64,000 bases of DNA. Source: Clostridiaceae bacterium (GTDB taxonomy: Bacteria; Bacillota; Clostridia; TANB77; CAG-508). Below are positions 20,533 through 30,183 of the stretch, one piece after another. The position numbers and the translations under genes are program-made. The DNA lies in assembly GCA_021771025.1 (NCBI GenBank), contig JAETPW010000001.1:1-64000 (forward strand), given 5' to 3'. Below the pieces are notes generated by a model. The model worked only from the letters and a program-made list of their open reading frames with translations, searched no databases and was not told the DNA's origin. How positions within the stretch are numbered: position 1 is the first letter of the stretch; every line of letters starts with the position of its first letter.

Positions 20533-21516
20533 ATGAAAAAAATAGCCATTATAGGAAGTGGAAGTTGGGGAGTAGCCTTAGCTACTCATTTAGCGAATCT
20601 AGGAAATCAGGTCAATTTATGGTCTTTTTCAGAAGAAGAGGCAAGAATGATTAACGAAGAAAGAAAATGTAAATTTTTACCGAATTTAACGGTTCCTGAT
20701 GGAGTAACGTGTTTACTTGATTTTGAAAAAGTTTTACAAGATGCTGAATTTATTTTGCATGTTACTCCTTCTAAATTTACTCGTTCAGTGTTTAAAGAGT
20801 ATAAGGCTTATGTCGGAAATAAACCAGTTATTATTTGTTCAAAAGGCTTTGAAAAAGAAAGTTTAATGACTTTAGATGAAGTTATTTTAGAAGAAATGCC
20901 AGAAGCAAAAGTAGGTGTTTTATCTGGGCCAAGTCATGCAGAAGAAGTTTCTATTTTTGTTCCTACTGTTTTGGTCATTGCCTCAAGCCATCCAGAAATT
21001 TGCGAAGAAATTCAAAGTACATTTATGTGTTCAACCATGAGAATTTATACTTCTTCTGATGTAAAGGGAGTAGAATTAGGGGGAGCACTGAAAAATATTA
21101 TTGCTTTTTGTGCAGGAGTAGCAGCAGGAATTGGTTTAGGGGATAATACTTTTGCCGCTTTGATTACGAGAGGACTTGGTGAACTAACTCGTTTGGGTGT
21201 GACTTTGGGTGGTAAACAAGAAACTTTTTATGGATTGAGTGGGTTAGGTGATTTGATTGTTACTTGTTTAAGTGAGCATAGCCGAAATCGTACAGCAGGA
21301 AAATTAATTGGAGAAGGAAAAACGTTAGAGGAAGCGAAAGCTGAAGTCGGTATGGTCATTGAGAGTATTGATAATATTGATGTGGCTTATGAACTAGCGA
21401 AAAAATATAAGATGGAAATGCCGATTGTGGAGATGGCTTATGAGGTGATTTATCATCAGTTGGATCCTAAAGAAGCTGTGGAGCAGTTGATGAGTAGGGA
21501 GAAAAAAGGGGAATAA
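20533..21516 (+). CDS. gpsA: Glycerol-3-phosphate dehydrogenase [NAD(P)+]
   Basis: IAIIGSGSWGVALATHLA, GVELGGALKNIIAFCAGVAAGIGLGDNTFAALITRGLGELTRLG. Confidence 0.98.
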   Translation: MKKIAIIGSGSWGVALATHLANLGNQVNLWSFSEEEARMINEERKCKFLPNLTVPDGVTCLLDFEKVLQDAEFILHVTPSKFTRSVFKEYKAYVGNKPVIICSKGFEKESLMTLDEVILEEMPEAKVGVLSGPSHAEEVSIFVPTVLVIASSHPEICEEIQSTFMCSTMRIYTSSDVKGVELGGALKNIIAFCAGVAAGIGLGDNTFAALITRGLGELTRLGVTLGGKQETFYGLSGLGDLIVTCLSEHSRNRTAGKLIGEGKTLEEAKAEVGMVIESIDNIDVAYELAKKYKMEMPIVEMAYEVIYHQLDPKEAVEQLMSREKKGE

Positions 21517-21649
21517 AGTTATTTGAATAAGATCAATATTGTATGGGGTGGGATTTGTTTCTGCCCTTATTTAACGTTTATTTAGGGGGTGAAGGGAGAT
21601 AATAAATGAGAAAATGTGTTGTTGGATTATGGTTTTGAGGAGTTAGTCC

Positions 21650-21849
21650 GCTGTCAAGTGAGAGGTCACCTTATCTTATCTGGATTGTCCGTTCATTTAA
21701 CCTTCCATAGCAGGGTCTTTTTAAAACCCTTCGGTCCCTCACAGAGAAGCCGGTGATCGGGTTTTAAGCCTGACGCGGGTCTTAGGGAACTGTCAGGCAT
21801 AAATGAATGGACAATCCAGATAAGATAAGGTGACCTCTCACTTGACAGC
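21650..21849. repeat. Structured element copy A: conserved ~105-nt core inside 49-bp inverted repeat
   Basis: Arms 21650-21698 and 21801-21849 are complementary over 49 bp with one G.T position; core ~88% like copy B in opposite orientation. Confidence 0.85.
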
Positions 21850-22093
21850 TACTTTTGTTTAAGAGTGTTTCAATATTTCTTTAATATGTTTCGGTTTGGA
21901 GAAATTAATAGTGTACAAAAAGTAGAAAAGTACTATAGATGACTTGGGCTTAGAGCAGGCTCGTTTCTCGAGACTATTATCTTGTAACTTTTGGATTGTT
22001 AGATTGTTAGATGGGGAGATAGTTGTTGACAGTGGTGTAAATATAGTATATAATACAAACAATAGTTTGAAAAAATGAAAAGGAGTGGTTAGT

Positions 22094-22399
22094 ATGAAAA
22101 TAATAACCGTATGTGGGAGCAATAAGTTTAGAAAGGAAATGACAGAAATAACAGAAAAGATGACGTTTAAAGGAAATTGTATGTTAACTCCTATTGAGTT
22201 AATGAAATCTACTAAAGATGCTTATACCAAAGATGAAATGATGATGCTAGATAAGATGCACAAGGAAAAAATCAGAATATCAGATGCTATATTGGTTGTG
22301 AATATAAATGATTATATTGGAAATAGTACGAAAAGTGAAATCGAATATGCTAAATCATTAAATAAAGAAGTTTTATATTATACAGATTTAATGAGATAA
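22094..22399 (+). CDS. Small nucleoside 2-deoxyribosyltransferase/DUF4406-like protein
   Basis: KIITVCGSNKF ... ISDAILVVNINDYIGNSTKSEIEYAKSLNKEV; SD aaaggag. Confidence 0.65.
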   Translation: MKIITVCGSNKFRKEMTEITEKMTFKGNCMLTPIELMKSTKDAYTKDEMMMLDKMHKEKIRISDAILVVNINDYIGNSTKSEIEYAKSLNKEVLYYTDLMR

Positions 22400-22417
22400 A
22401 AATTTTCTTATCTCATT
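22390..22417. terminator. Terminator-like hairpin overlapping the stop codon
   Basis: AATGAGATAA / TTATCTCATT. Confidence 0.6.
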
Positions 22418-22454
22418 CTAGAAATTTTCGAAAGTTACTAAAAAGGGAAGGAGA

Positions 22455-22479
22455 ATAGGTATGTTAAAAGCTAACCTAT
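22455..22479 (+). promoter_or_regulatory. Leader hairpin between SD and ATG, copy 2
   Basis: SD gggaaggag ends 22453, stem ATAGGT/ACCTAT, then 11 nt (GCTAAGAAAAA) to ATG 22491. Confidence 0.55.
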
Positions 22480-22490
22480 GCTAAGAAAAA

Positions 22491-23330
22491 ATGATAGTAA
22501 AAGAAAAAGAAGTAAAAGACTATTTAACAAAATCAAAAATAGGAGAATATGCAATAAATCCATATGTAGGTTGTCCTCATCAATGCAGATATTGTTATGC
22601 TTCCTTTATGAAAAGGTTTACCAATCATCCAGAACAATGGGGAGAATTTATTGATATTAAATTATGTAATAAAAAGATAGATACAAGAAAAATAGTAGGC
22701 AAAAATGTATTTATGTCATCAGTTACTGATTGTTATAATCCTTATGAAGCTAACTATAATATTACAAGGAATATTTTAGAACAATTAGTAGGAGTAGACT
22801 GCATACTTCAACTATCGACAAAAAATAAATTAATACTAAGAGATTTAGATCTCTTAAAGCAAATGAAAAATGTAAGTGTTGCCATGTCAGTAAATACACT
22901 TGACGAAAATTTTAGAAAGGATATGGATAAAGCCAGTTCTATCAAAGAACGATTAGAAACATTGAAAACATTATATGAAAACGGAATTTATACCATTTTA
23001 TTTATGTCACCAATTTTTATTGGAATAACAGAATGGAAAGCAATTATTGAGGAAACAAAAGATTATATTCATGAATATTGGTTTGAAGATTTGAATTTAA
23101 GAGGAGCATATAAATATGACATACTAAACTATATTAGTGAAAAATACCCTAAAGTGTATCCTATTTTCGAAAGAATATACATAAAAGGAGATAGACAAGA
23201 ATTATTTACTATGGATAATGAAATAAGGCAATATTGCGACAAGAATAAGATCAATTATTCAGACTATTTTCACCATGAGGAAGTTATTCGTAATCGTCAA
23301 AATAGAAAATTGGGAAAAAATAATAAGTAA
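22491..23330 (+). CDS. SPL-family radical SAM protein (resembles 'radical SAM mobile pair' protein B)
   Basis: YVGCPHQCRYCYASFMKRFTNHPEQWG CxxxCxxC motif and context. Confidence 0.8.
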   Translation: MIVKEKEVKDYLTKSKIGEYAINPYVGCPHQCRYCYASFMKRFTNHPEQWGEFIDIKLCNKKIDTRKIVGKNVFMSSVTDCYNPYEANYNITRNILEQLVGVDCILQLSTKNKLILRDLDLLKQMKNVSVAMSVNTLDENFRKDMDKASSIKERLETLKTLYENGIYTILFMSPIFIGITEWKAIIEETKDYIHEYWFEDLNLRGAYKYDILNYISEKYPKVYPIFERIYIKGDRQELFTMDNEIRQYCDKNKINYSDYFHHEEVIRNRQNRKLGKNNK

Positions 23331-23499
23331 AATAATTTTATTTACATTTTTGTCATTTATTGTTATAATAAAAACGAAAAAGGAGAAACAAAAGTGACTC
23401 TTTTTGGAAAAAAAGAATACGATAAATGAATAATCAATTTGTTTAAGGTTATACTATAAAAAAGATTGATTGAACCAAAAATGAAGGAGGTTATCAAAA

Positions 23500-24273
23500 A
23501 TGGATTTTTTTGATAAATTAGGAAAAAAAGCAAGTGAGGCCTATAAAGTAACAGCAGATAAAACAGGAAAATTAGCGAAAGAGGCTAAGCTCAGATTGAA
23601 AATGAGTGAATTAAAAAGTCAAATTGATGATATTTACCAAGAAATAGGAAAAAAAGTGTACGAAAGTCATATCAGGGAAGAAGAGTTAGATTTAGCTTCT
23701 ATTTTGGAGGAAGAATGTACCAAAATTGATGTACTTAGCGATGAAATTGAGGCTGACCTTCAAGAATGTTTAGATCTAAAAGGAAAAAAGCAGTGTATTA
23801 ATTGTTATAAAGAAATTGACCAAACCATGAGATTTTGCCCTGAATGTGGTGCAAAACAAGAAGAAACACCAGCAAAAGAAGTAGAAATATTAGAGAAACT
23901 AGAAAACGTAAATATTTCTCCAGACAAAAAACAAGAAGCAGAAGACGTAAAACAAAACTTACAAGAACAATTACAAGAGGATGAAACAAAACAAAATGAA
24001 GGTAGCCAAGAAGATACAGAAAATGTACAAATTCCAGAAAATCAAGAAAATGAAGAAGAGAGAAATGAAGAAGACGATACACAACTAACAGGAGAAGAAG
24101 TTTCTGATCAAAACGAACAAGAAAAAGAGCAAGAAACAATCAAAAATAATCGTGAAGAAATAGCTAATGAAGAAAAAACACCATTGGCAAGAACGGTACA
24201 AATAGAATCAGATATCCGCATAAAAGAGAATCGAGAAGAAATAGAAGAAGAGAAACAGCAAGAAGATGATTAA
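23500..24273 (+). CDS. Zinc-ribbon protein with acidic low-complexity C-terminus
   Basis: KQCINCYKEIDQTMRFCPECGAKQ; long Glu/Gln-rich tail. Confidence 0.75.
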   Translation: MDFFDKLGKKASEAYKVTADKTGKLAKEAKLRLKMSELKSQIDDIYQEIGKKVYESHIREEELDLASILEEECTKIDVLSDEIEADLQECLDLKGKKQCINCYKEIDQTMRFCPECGAKQEETPAKEVEILEKLENVNISPDKKQEAEDVKQNLQEQLQEDETKQNEGSQEDTENVQIPENQENEEERNEEDDTQLTGEEVSDQNEQEKEQETIKNNREEIANEEKTPLARTVQIESDIRIKENREEIEEEKQQEDD

Positions 24274-24355
24274 GATAAAAGTAATGATAAAATTAAGTGT
24301 GTGAATTAAGTAGAAAAATGTCGAGAAAATAAACGGAAAAGAGGATTAATTAACG

Positions 24356-24805
24356 ATGAAATTAGTCATCCAAAGAGTAAAACGAGCAAAAGTAGAAGTA
24401 GAGGGAAAAGTAGTAGGAAAAATAGGTCATGGCTTTTTGGTATTACTAGGTGTAACTCATACCGATACAACAGAAGAAGTGGAATATTTAGTAAGAAAAT
24501 TATGTAGCTTACGCATTTTTGAAGATGAGAATGAAAAAATGAACTTAAATATTCAGCAAGTAGAGGGAAGCTTATTGATCGTTTCTCAATTTACCTTATA
24601 TGCTAATTGTAAAGATGGTAATCGTCCATCTTTTGTAGAAGCAGCGGTTCCTGAGCAAGCGGAAAAACTATACGAATTGTTCTGCCAAAAATGCAAAGAA
24701 AATGATATTTGTGTTCAGCAAGGTGAATTTGGTGCACATATGCAAGTCGAGTTGTTAAATGATGGACCTGTTACTATTGTATTAGAACGAAATCATCAAC
24801 AATAA
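24356..24805 (+). CDS. dtd: D-aminoacyl-tRNA deacylase
   Basis: MKLVIQRVKRAKVEVEGKVVGKIGHGFLVLLGV, LLIVSQFTLYANCKDGNRPSF, LLNDGPVTIVLE. Confidence 0.97.
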   Translation: MKLVIQRVKRAKVEVEGKVVGKIGHGFLVLLGVTHTDTTEEVEYLVRKLCSLRIFEDENEKMNLNIQQVEGSLLIVSQFTLYANCKDGNRPSFVEAAVPEQAEKLYELFCQKCKENDICVQQGEFGAHMQVELLNDGPVTIVLERNHQQ

Positions 24806-24880
24806 AGTAAATATAACCAAATAAATAGGGCTTTACTTTATTTTGGTGAAAAAAGATATGAAAAAAGGATAAAAATATAG

Positions 24881-25159
24881 TTAATAAGGGAAACGTTCAT
24901 ACAAATATTTAATGATGTCATCTGCATTATTTTCGGTAACATGGATGAATACACCTTTATCTAAACTAATCCACATAGCAAGTAAGAAATCATCGGAATT
25001 ATCAGCAAAAGTTCCGATGATTTCTGCTATTTCAATCGGATTTTTATATTGTTGTTCCCAATTTAAAGACTTATCTAGTGAAATGGAAGTATTGTAAAAT
25101 TTACTTAAAAAACGATCAATTTCTCCTGTTTTTTCACTCCAAAGATTTACGCTTACCAT
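24881..25159 (-). CDS. Hypothetical protein, 92 aa
   Basis: ORF with aaggag SD before ATG. Confidence 0.5.
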   Translation of the reverse strand: MVSVNLWSEKTGEIDRFLSKFYNTSISLDKSLNWEQQYKNPIEIAEIIGTFADNSDDFLLAMWISLDKGVFIHVTENNADDIIKYLYERFPY

Positions 25160-25345
25160 AGTTTTCTCCTTCTTTTATTTATTTTTGTGCTAAAGTTTGT
25201 CCTAATTTAGTGTATGCAATTTTTTGTGTTCTATTCTTTCCTGATGATAAACTTTTGAAAAAGAAAAATAGGAAATATTTCTTCTCCGAATAAAGAAAGG
25301 GAAAAATGTAAATACTAGAAAAAAGAAAGTTTGGAGGGTTTGAAA

Positions 25346-26338
25346 TTGAGTCGAACAAAAAAGATTGTCTTTTCCGTAATTCTTGTTATTTTTGTCATTG
25401 CTATAGGTTTTGTTGTTACCCGAGTGATTGCAAGTCAAGATGGACAAAAAAAGCTTAGCAAAGAAAAAGTATACTCAGAATTACAATTAGTAGAAGGTAA
25501 GCTAGTTAATTTTTTTAATCAAATGAATCAGATTGAATTTGAAAATTATAAGATAGCAGTAGAGGAAGTAAAAGAAAGTAACCAAAAAACAGATAATCAA
25601 TCCCAAAATCAAGATGGACAAGGAAGTTCTTCAGAAGGACAGTCTTCTGGAGAGAATTCTGAAGGAAATGCGAGTGGAAGTTCAGGAGGAGAATCAGGAG
25701 GAAGTTCATCTGGAGGATCGTCAGGCGGATCATCGGGAGGTTCTTCTAGTGGTAGTGGAAGTACTTCAAAACAGGATACCAAAAAATATACCATGGAAGC
25801 GGTTGGAGTATTAACGAGAAGTGATCAGGTTGAGTGGCAACCGATTAAAATAGAGGTAGAGAATTTATATTTATCTATACCTACCATTATTCTAGATTTG
25901 TATCAGGTAACAGATAACCACGAAGAGGTTTTAGCTTTTAGTAGTGAATTTGATAATTTAACGAAAGCAGTTAAAGATGAAGATAAAGAAAAAACACTGC
26001 AACAGTTAACCAAGGTTTATGAGTTTATGCCGAAACTTGCTTCTTATTGTAGTGATGATGAAACAGGAAAAGTGGTTCTTAAAACAAAGGAATCTATTTT
26101 TAAAGCATATAGTAAATTAGATACTGGAGATTGGAACGCGATTGATCAAGAAGTAAAAGCAGGAATACAAGAATTTTCACGTTTGCTGACAAGTGTATCA
26201 GTTAATGAACAAAATCAATTTAATATTAATAAAGGGTATATCATGTTAAATGAATTACAAAAGGCGGTAGAAAAGCAAGATGTTGAAATTTTTTTGATAA
26301 AATATAAAAACTTACTAGAAGATTTAAATAGTTTGTGA
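25346..26338 (+). CDS. Hypothetical TM protein with Ser/Gly-rich linker
   Basis: TTG start after ttggaggg; N-terminal TM, (GGSS)n linker, helical C-terminal domain. Confidence 0.6.
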   Translation: MSRTKKIVFSVILVIFVIAIGFVVTRVIASQDGQKKLSKEKVYSELQLVEGKLVNFFNQMNQIEFENYKIAVEEVKESNQKTDNQSQNQDGQGSSSEGQSSGENSEGNASGSSGGESGGSSSGGSSGGSSGGSSSGSGSTSKQDTKKYTMEAVGVLTRSDQVEWQPIKIEVENLYLSIPTIILDLYQVTDNHEEVLAFSSEFDNLTKAVKDEDKEKTLQQLTKVYEFMPKLASYCSDDETGKVVLKTKESIFKAYSKLDTGDWNAIDQEVKAGIQEFSRLLTSVSVNEQNQFNINKGYIMLNELQKAVEKQDVEIFLIKYKNLLEDLNSL

Positions 26339-26361
26339 TATAATGAAAAAAGAGTAAATTG

Positions 26362-26703
26362 AATAGTCGCTGGTAAATTCCGAAAGGAACTACGAGAGGA
26401 AAGTCCGGGCTCCAAAGAGCAATGATGCTAGATAACGTCTAGTGGGGGTAACCCTAAGGAAAGTGCAACAGAAAAGAACCGCCTAAGCTTTTTAGCTTGG
26501 GTAAGGGTGAAAAGGTGAGGCAAGAGCTCACCGCCATTTTGGTGACAAAGTGGGTCAGTGTAAACCCCATCAGGAGCAACACCTAAACAGAAGATTAAGC
26601 CTGCTCGGCGCCTTCTAACTTGCGTGGCTTGAGGTAGTCAGTGATGATTATCCTAGATAAATGGCTATTTTTAATGACAGAACCCGGCTTACAGATTTAC
26701 TCT
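26362..26703 (+). ncRNA. rnpB: RNase P RNA, bacterial class
   Basis: Hallmark GAGGAAAGTCCGGGCTCC near 5' end and GACAGAACCCGGCTTACAG at 3' end, ~340 nt, with internal GGAAAGTGCAACAGAAA. Confidence 0.95.
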
Positions 26704-26770
26704 GTCCAATTGGGGACGTTTCTGTTTGAGACACTATTGTTCTTAGAGACGTTTCTTTTTTTGGGGATTT
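26704..26770. repeat. REP-like GGGGACGTTTC family element
   Basis: tgtccaattggggacgtttctgtttgagacac..., shared with other intergenic copies. Confidence 0.7.
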
Positions 26771-26877
26771 TTGCTTTTTGATAGTATTGCTTTGGAGTTT
26801 TGCTATTATTTTATTGCTAAAATTGAAAGACAGACCAATTTCTTTGTCGTTACTTTGCCTAGTGAAATGTTGTATTG

Positions 26878-27780
26878 TTAAAGTGGGTGATTACACAATT
26901 GTTTCATCTCTATTGGTAAAGGGCATGTAAGTGTATAGGGTATTTTGGTGACTGGATGGAGAAAAGAAAGTTCGTAACAATGTAAAGCTTGGCGATTGAT
27001 CAAATCTGTACTAGTTCCATATAATGTGTCACCTAGTAAACTATGCCCTAGATAAGCCATATGTACACGTATTTGATGAGTTCTCCCAGTTTCTAGTGAG
27101 CAACACACTAAGCTATAATTTTCTTCTTCTTGATGGATTTCTTGTAAAACCTCGTAATGAGTAATGGAAGGTTGTCCATGCTCAAAATCGACACATCGTT
27201 CAATAATACTTCCCTCTTTTCGTCCTATTGGTAGTTCGATGGTTCCTTGTTTTTGCTTGAATAAACCAGAAGCAATGGCTAAATATTTTTTTGTAAATTG
27301 ACCATTTGCCTTTTGTTTCGTTAAACACTCTTGAATGTATTCGCATTTAGCAAAAAGAACAAGCCCAGAGGTGTTGGTGTCTAGACGATTGACTGGTCTT
27401 ATTTTTTTGTGAAGCTGAAGGGAATCGAAATAATAACGAACCCCATTGGAAAGAGAATCTTGATAATGAAGCATAGAAGGATGTGTTGGTGTTCCTGCTG
27501 GTTTATTTACGATTAACATCCATTCGTCTTCATAAACGATGGATAAGTCCATAGCGGTAGGAACAACATGACTATTGTCTTCTGGGCTACTTAAGTCAGC
27601 AGTAATGACTTCATGGGGAATAGCCATCATTCGGGTATCTATAGGGGTGTTATTTAAATAAATATGTTGCTCTTGGATTAATTTTTGTAATAGACGAGTT
27701 GAAAATAAGAGCTTACTTTGTAAGATTTGGTGGATAGTTTGCCCAGCATCTTGAGCGGTAATGGTATAGGTTATTTTCAT
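26878..27780 (-). CDS. RluA-family pseudouridine synthase
   Basis: RPVNRLDTNTSGLVLFAK and GRTHQIRVHMAYLGHSLLGDTLYG motifs. Confidence 0.93.
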   Translation of the reverse strand: MKITYTITAQDAGQTIHQILQSKLLFSTRLLQKLIQEQHIYLNNTPIDTRMMAIPHEVITADLSSPEDNSHVVPTAMDLSIVYEDEWMLIVNKPAGTPTHPSMLHYQDSLSNGVRYYFDSLQLHKKIRPVNRLDTNTSGLVLFAKCEYIQECLTKQKANGQFTKKYLAIASGLFKQKQGTIELPIGRKEGSIIERCVDFEHGQPSITHYEVLQEIHQEEENYSLVCCSLETGRTHQIRVHMAYLGHSLLGDTLYGTSTDLINRQALHCYELSFLHPVTKIPYTLTCPLPIEMKQLCNHPL

Positions 27781-27968
27781 CAAAAAGTTCATTCCTTTCC
27801 TATTTGTTTGAAGATATATATAATAAGAGTATAGTAAGTAGTAAGAGTATATCATATTTTGTGAATTTATGTTGCAAAAACACTTGAAAAAGAAAATTTG
27901 TTACCATAATGGTATTAATAAGTTGTAACAATAAGTTCGTTCTTTACCTAAAAATTTTACTAAAAGTA

Positions 27969-27997
27969 TTGATTTTGTAAATAAAATAACTTATAAT
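27969..27997 (+). promoter_or_regulatory. Sigma-A-like promoter for the antitoxin RNA
   Basis: TTGATT - 17 nt - TATAAT, ~40 nt upstream of the 48-nt repeats. Confidence 0.7.
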
Positions 27998-28036
27998 GAA
28001 TATAATAGTAGTGGATATTTAATATCTACTATGATT

Positions 28037-28132
28037 AAAAATGTGAGTCGCAACCCTATTTGCGTCGAATAAATGGATAGGTGAAAAAATGTGAACCGCA
28101 ACCCTGCTTGCGAGATATAAATGTGCAGGTGG
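28037..28132 (+). ncRNA. Type III antitoxin RNA (CptI/ToxI-like), two 48-nt repeats
   Basis: Repeats start 28037 and 28085 with partial third at 28133; each has CGCAA...TTGCG hairpin whose loop pairs with a downstream segment (CCTAT:ATAGG and CCTGC:GCAGG). Confidence 0.85.
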
Positions 28133-28156
28133 AAAAATGTTAATTATAGTAAAATG

Positions 28157-28186
28157 TGGGGTCTATAAACATAGACCCCATATTTT
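28157..28186 (+). terminator. Terminator between antitoxin repeats and toxin gene
   Basis: TGGGGTCTAT aaac ATAGACCCCA TATTTT. Confidence 0.85.
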
Positions 28187-28207
28187 CATAAAAGGAGTTA
28201 AAGAATA

Positions 28208-28690
28208 ATGATAATAGAAGATGGAAAATTTTACTTTATAAAAGATGAATTTTTTGATCTATTTAAAGACTATAAATTGATGGAAAACAAAGAAAGTGGG
28301 AATAAAAGACCTTGTTATTTTTGTTTTAGAGACAGAAAGAATAAAGAAATAATATGGTTTGTTCCAATATCGACTAAATACGATAAATATAAAAAGATAT
28401 ATGATAATAAAAAATTGAAAATTGGCAATAAGCCAGTATATAATTTCGTTTTTGGTAGTGTTTTAGGTAAAAAAGCTGTATTCTTAATACAAAATATATT
28501 TCCAACAACACAAGAATATATATTAGAAAAATATACTAATTCTAATATAGACGTAGAAATACCTTTAGTCGTAAAAAATGAAATTATAACTACTGCATTA
28601 AGAGTGGTAAGACTTGCAGAAGAAGGTATACATATTCCATTTTATGATATAGTTAAGATGAAAAGTATTTTATTAAAAAATAACAATTGA
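28208..28690 (+). CDS. Type III toxin-antitoxin endoribonuclease toxin, CptIN-like
   Basis: FYFIKDEFFDLFKDYKLMENKESGNKRPCYFCFRDRKN..WFVPISTKYDKYKKIY and AVFLIQNIFPTTQEYI resemble CptN toxins; antitoxin repeats and terminator immediately upstream. Confidence 0.8.
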   Translation: MIIEDGKFYFIKDEFFDLFKDYKLMENKESGNKRPCYFCFRDRKNKEIIWFVPISTKYDKYKKIYDNKKLKIGNKPVYNFVFGSVLGKKAVFLIQNIFPTTQEYILEKYTNSNIDVEIPLVVKNEIITTALRVVRLAEEGIHIPFYDIVKMKSILLKNNN

Positions 28691-28751
28691 TTGAAAAATA
28701 AATGGTAATATGATATAGTTAGTTCATCTTAAGTAAATGAGGTGTAAGCTA

Positions 28752-28982
28752 ATGAAAAAGTTAATAGTGAAACAAGACTCAAATTTTCATGGTTCAATAG
28801 CTATGGTTGTTTTAGTTGCGTGTTTGTTTATTACTGTTTTTTGTGTAATGATCTATACCGTGGGAAGTAATCAAAAACAAGTGCAGCAAAAAGATTATCA
28901 CAAAATAGAAAATACCTATCAGGCAAGCAATGAACAAATGGATCAAATCTACCAAAATATAGCAGAAAAGGAAGAAAAATAA
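28752..28982 (+). CDS. Small membrane protein upstream of trmB
   Basis: gaggtg SD, single TM, stop overlaps trmB start. Confidence 0.5.
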   Translation: MKKLIVKQDSNFHGSIAMVVLVACLFITVFCVMIYTVGSNQKQVQQKDYHKIENTYQASNEQMDQIYQNIAEKEEK

Positions 28983-29647
28983 TGAGAATTCGATATAAAA
29001 AATGGGCAAGACCAGAATTAGAAGCAAGTAAATTTTATATTGATGATCCTGAAAAAATAAAGGGAAAATGGAGACAAAATTTTACTCATCCAGAAAATCC
29101 ATTTCATTTAGAATTAGGGTGTGGAAAAGGTCAATTTATTAGCCAGTTAGCAAGTCAAAATCTAAATATAAATTACTTAGCGATTGATTTAATTGATGCT
29201 ATGCTTGGTTTAGCAAAACGAAATATTGAACAAGTCTATCAAGAGAAGAATCTATCCATTGATAATGTGTTACTGACACGATTTGATATAGAGAGAATCT
29301 TTTTATTGTTAGCAGAAGAAGATCAAGTGGATCGAATTTATATTAACTTTTGTAATCCATGGCCTAGAGGAAAACATCATAAAAAGCGTTTAACTCATAC
29401 TAGGCAGTTAGAGAAGTATAAAACATTTTTGAAACCAAATGGTGAAATATTTGTTAAAACAGATGATGATGAATTATATTTAGCTACTTTACGATATATG
29501 CAAGAAGCAGGGTTTAAGGTAATTGCTGAAACCAGTGATTTAGTGCAAAAACCAATTTTTGAAACCAATATTGAAACAGAACATGAAAAAATGTTTAAGG
29601 AACAAGGAATAAAAATAAAAGCGTTAATTGCTAGATACAAAGGGTAA
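28982..29647 (+). CDS. trmB: tRNA (guanine-N7-)-methyltransferase
   Basis: HLELGCGKGQFISQLA, INFCNPWPRGKHHKKRLTHTRQL. Confidence 0.96.
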   Translation: MRIRYKKWARPELEASKFYIDDPEKIKGKWRQNFTHPENPFHLELGCGKGQFISQLASQNLNINYLAIDLIDAMLGLAKRNIEQVYQEKNLSIDNVLLTRFDIERIFLLLAEEDQVDRIYINFCNPWPRGKHHKKRLTHTRQLEKYKTFLKPNGEIFVKTDDDELYLATLRYMQEAGFKVIAETSDLVQKPIFETNIETEHEKMFKEQGIKIKALIARYKG

Positions 29648-29723
29648 TCTAGCAATTTTTTTGTCACTCATTTTTCCGATCTGAATAAAATAGAAAGAAA
29701 AGAGTAAAGGAAGTGAAGAAAGA

Positions 29724-30170
29724 ATGGCTTATTCAGAACGAGAATTAATGGCAAGAATGATTCAATGCGAAGCAGGAGGCGAAGGAGAAAATGGAATGAA
29801 AGCAGTAGGAACAGTTATTATGAATCGAGTACGAGTACCTAATGGAGAATATGCCCGTGTATCTCAAGATGGAAATGTACGTAATGTTCTTTTTCAAGAA
29901 GGGCAGTTCGACTGTGCGAGAGAAACCATACGAGGGGCTTATAATTCACAAAACATCTATAATATGAATCCTACCAATCTTCACTATTCTATTGCTGATT
30001 GGGCTTTAGCAGGGAATCAATTAGTAGGCGTAGATAATTGCTTATGGTATTTAAATCCATTTAGGCCAACTTGTGCTAATACATTTCCAAGCAATGGATC
30101 TGGAACGTATCATACAAGACTAGGAGATCACTGTTTTTATCGTCCAACAGCTAAGTATTCTAATACGTAA
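29724..30170 (+). CDS. Cell wall hydrolase, SleB/CwlJ family
   Basis: MARMIQCEAGGEGENGMKAVGTVIMNRV; ends HCFYRPTAKY. Confidence 0.88.
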   Translation: MAYSERELMARMIQCEAGGEGENGMKAVGTVIMNRVRVPNGEYARVSQDGNVRNVLFQEGQFDCARETIRGAYNSQNIYNMNPTNLHYSIADWALAGNQLVGVDNCLWYLNPFRPTCANTFPSNGSGTYHTRLGDHCFYRPTAKYSNT

Positions 30171-30183
30171 AAGGAGGTTCACT

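Noticed and set aside
21650-21849. Retron msr-msd or group II intron fragment
   Set aside because: No reverse transcriptase ORF nearby and no recognisable domain V/VI or retron core; left as an unclassified structured element.
28037-28132. Possible CRISPR array
   Set aside because: Only two 48-nt repeats with no spacers; the pseudoknot and adjacent toxin fit a type III antitoxin RNA instead.
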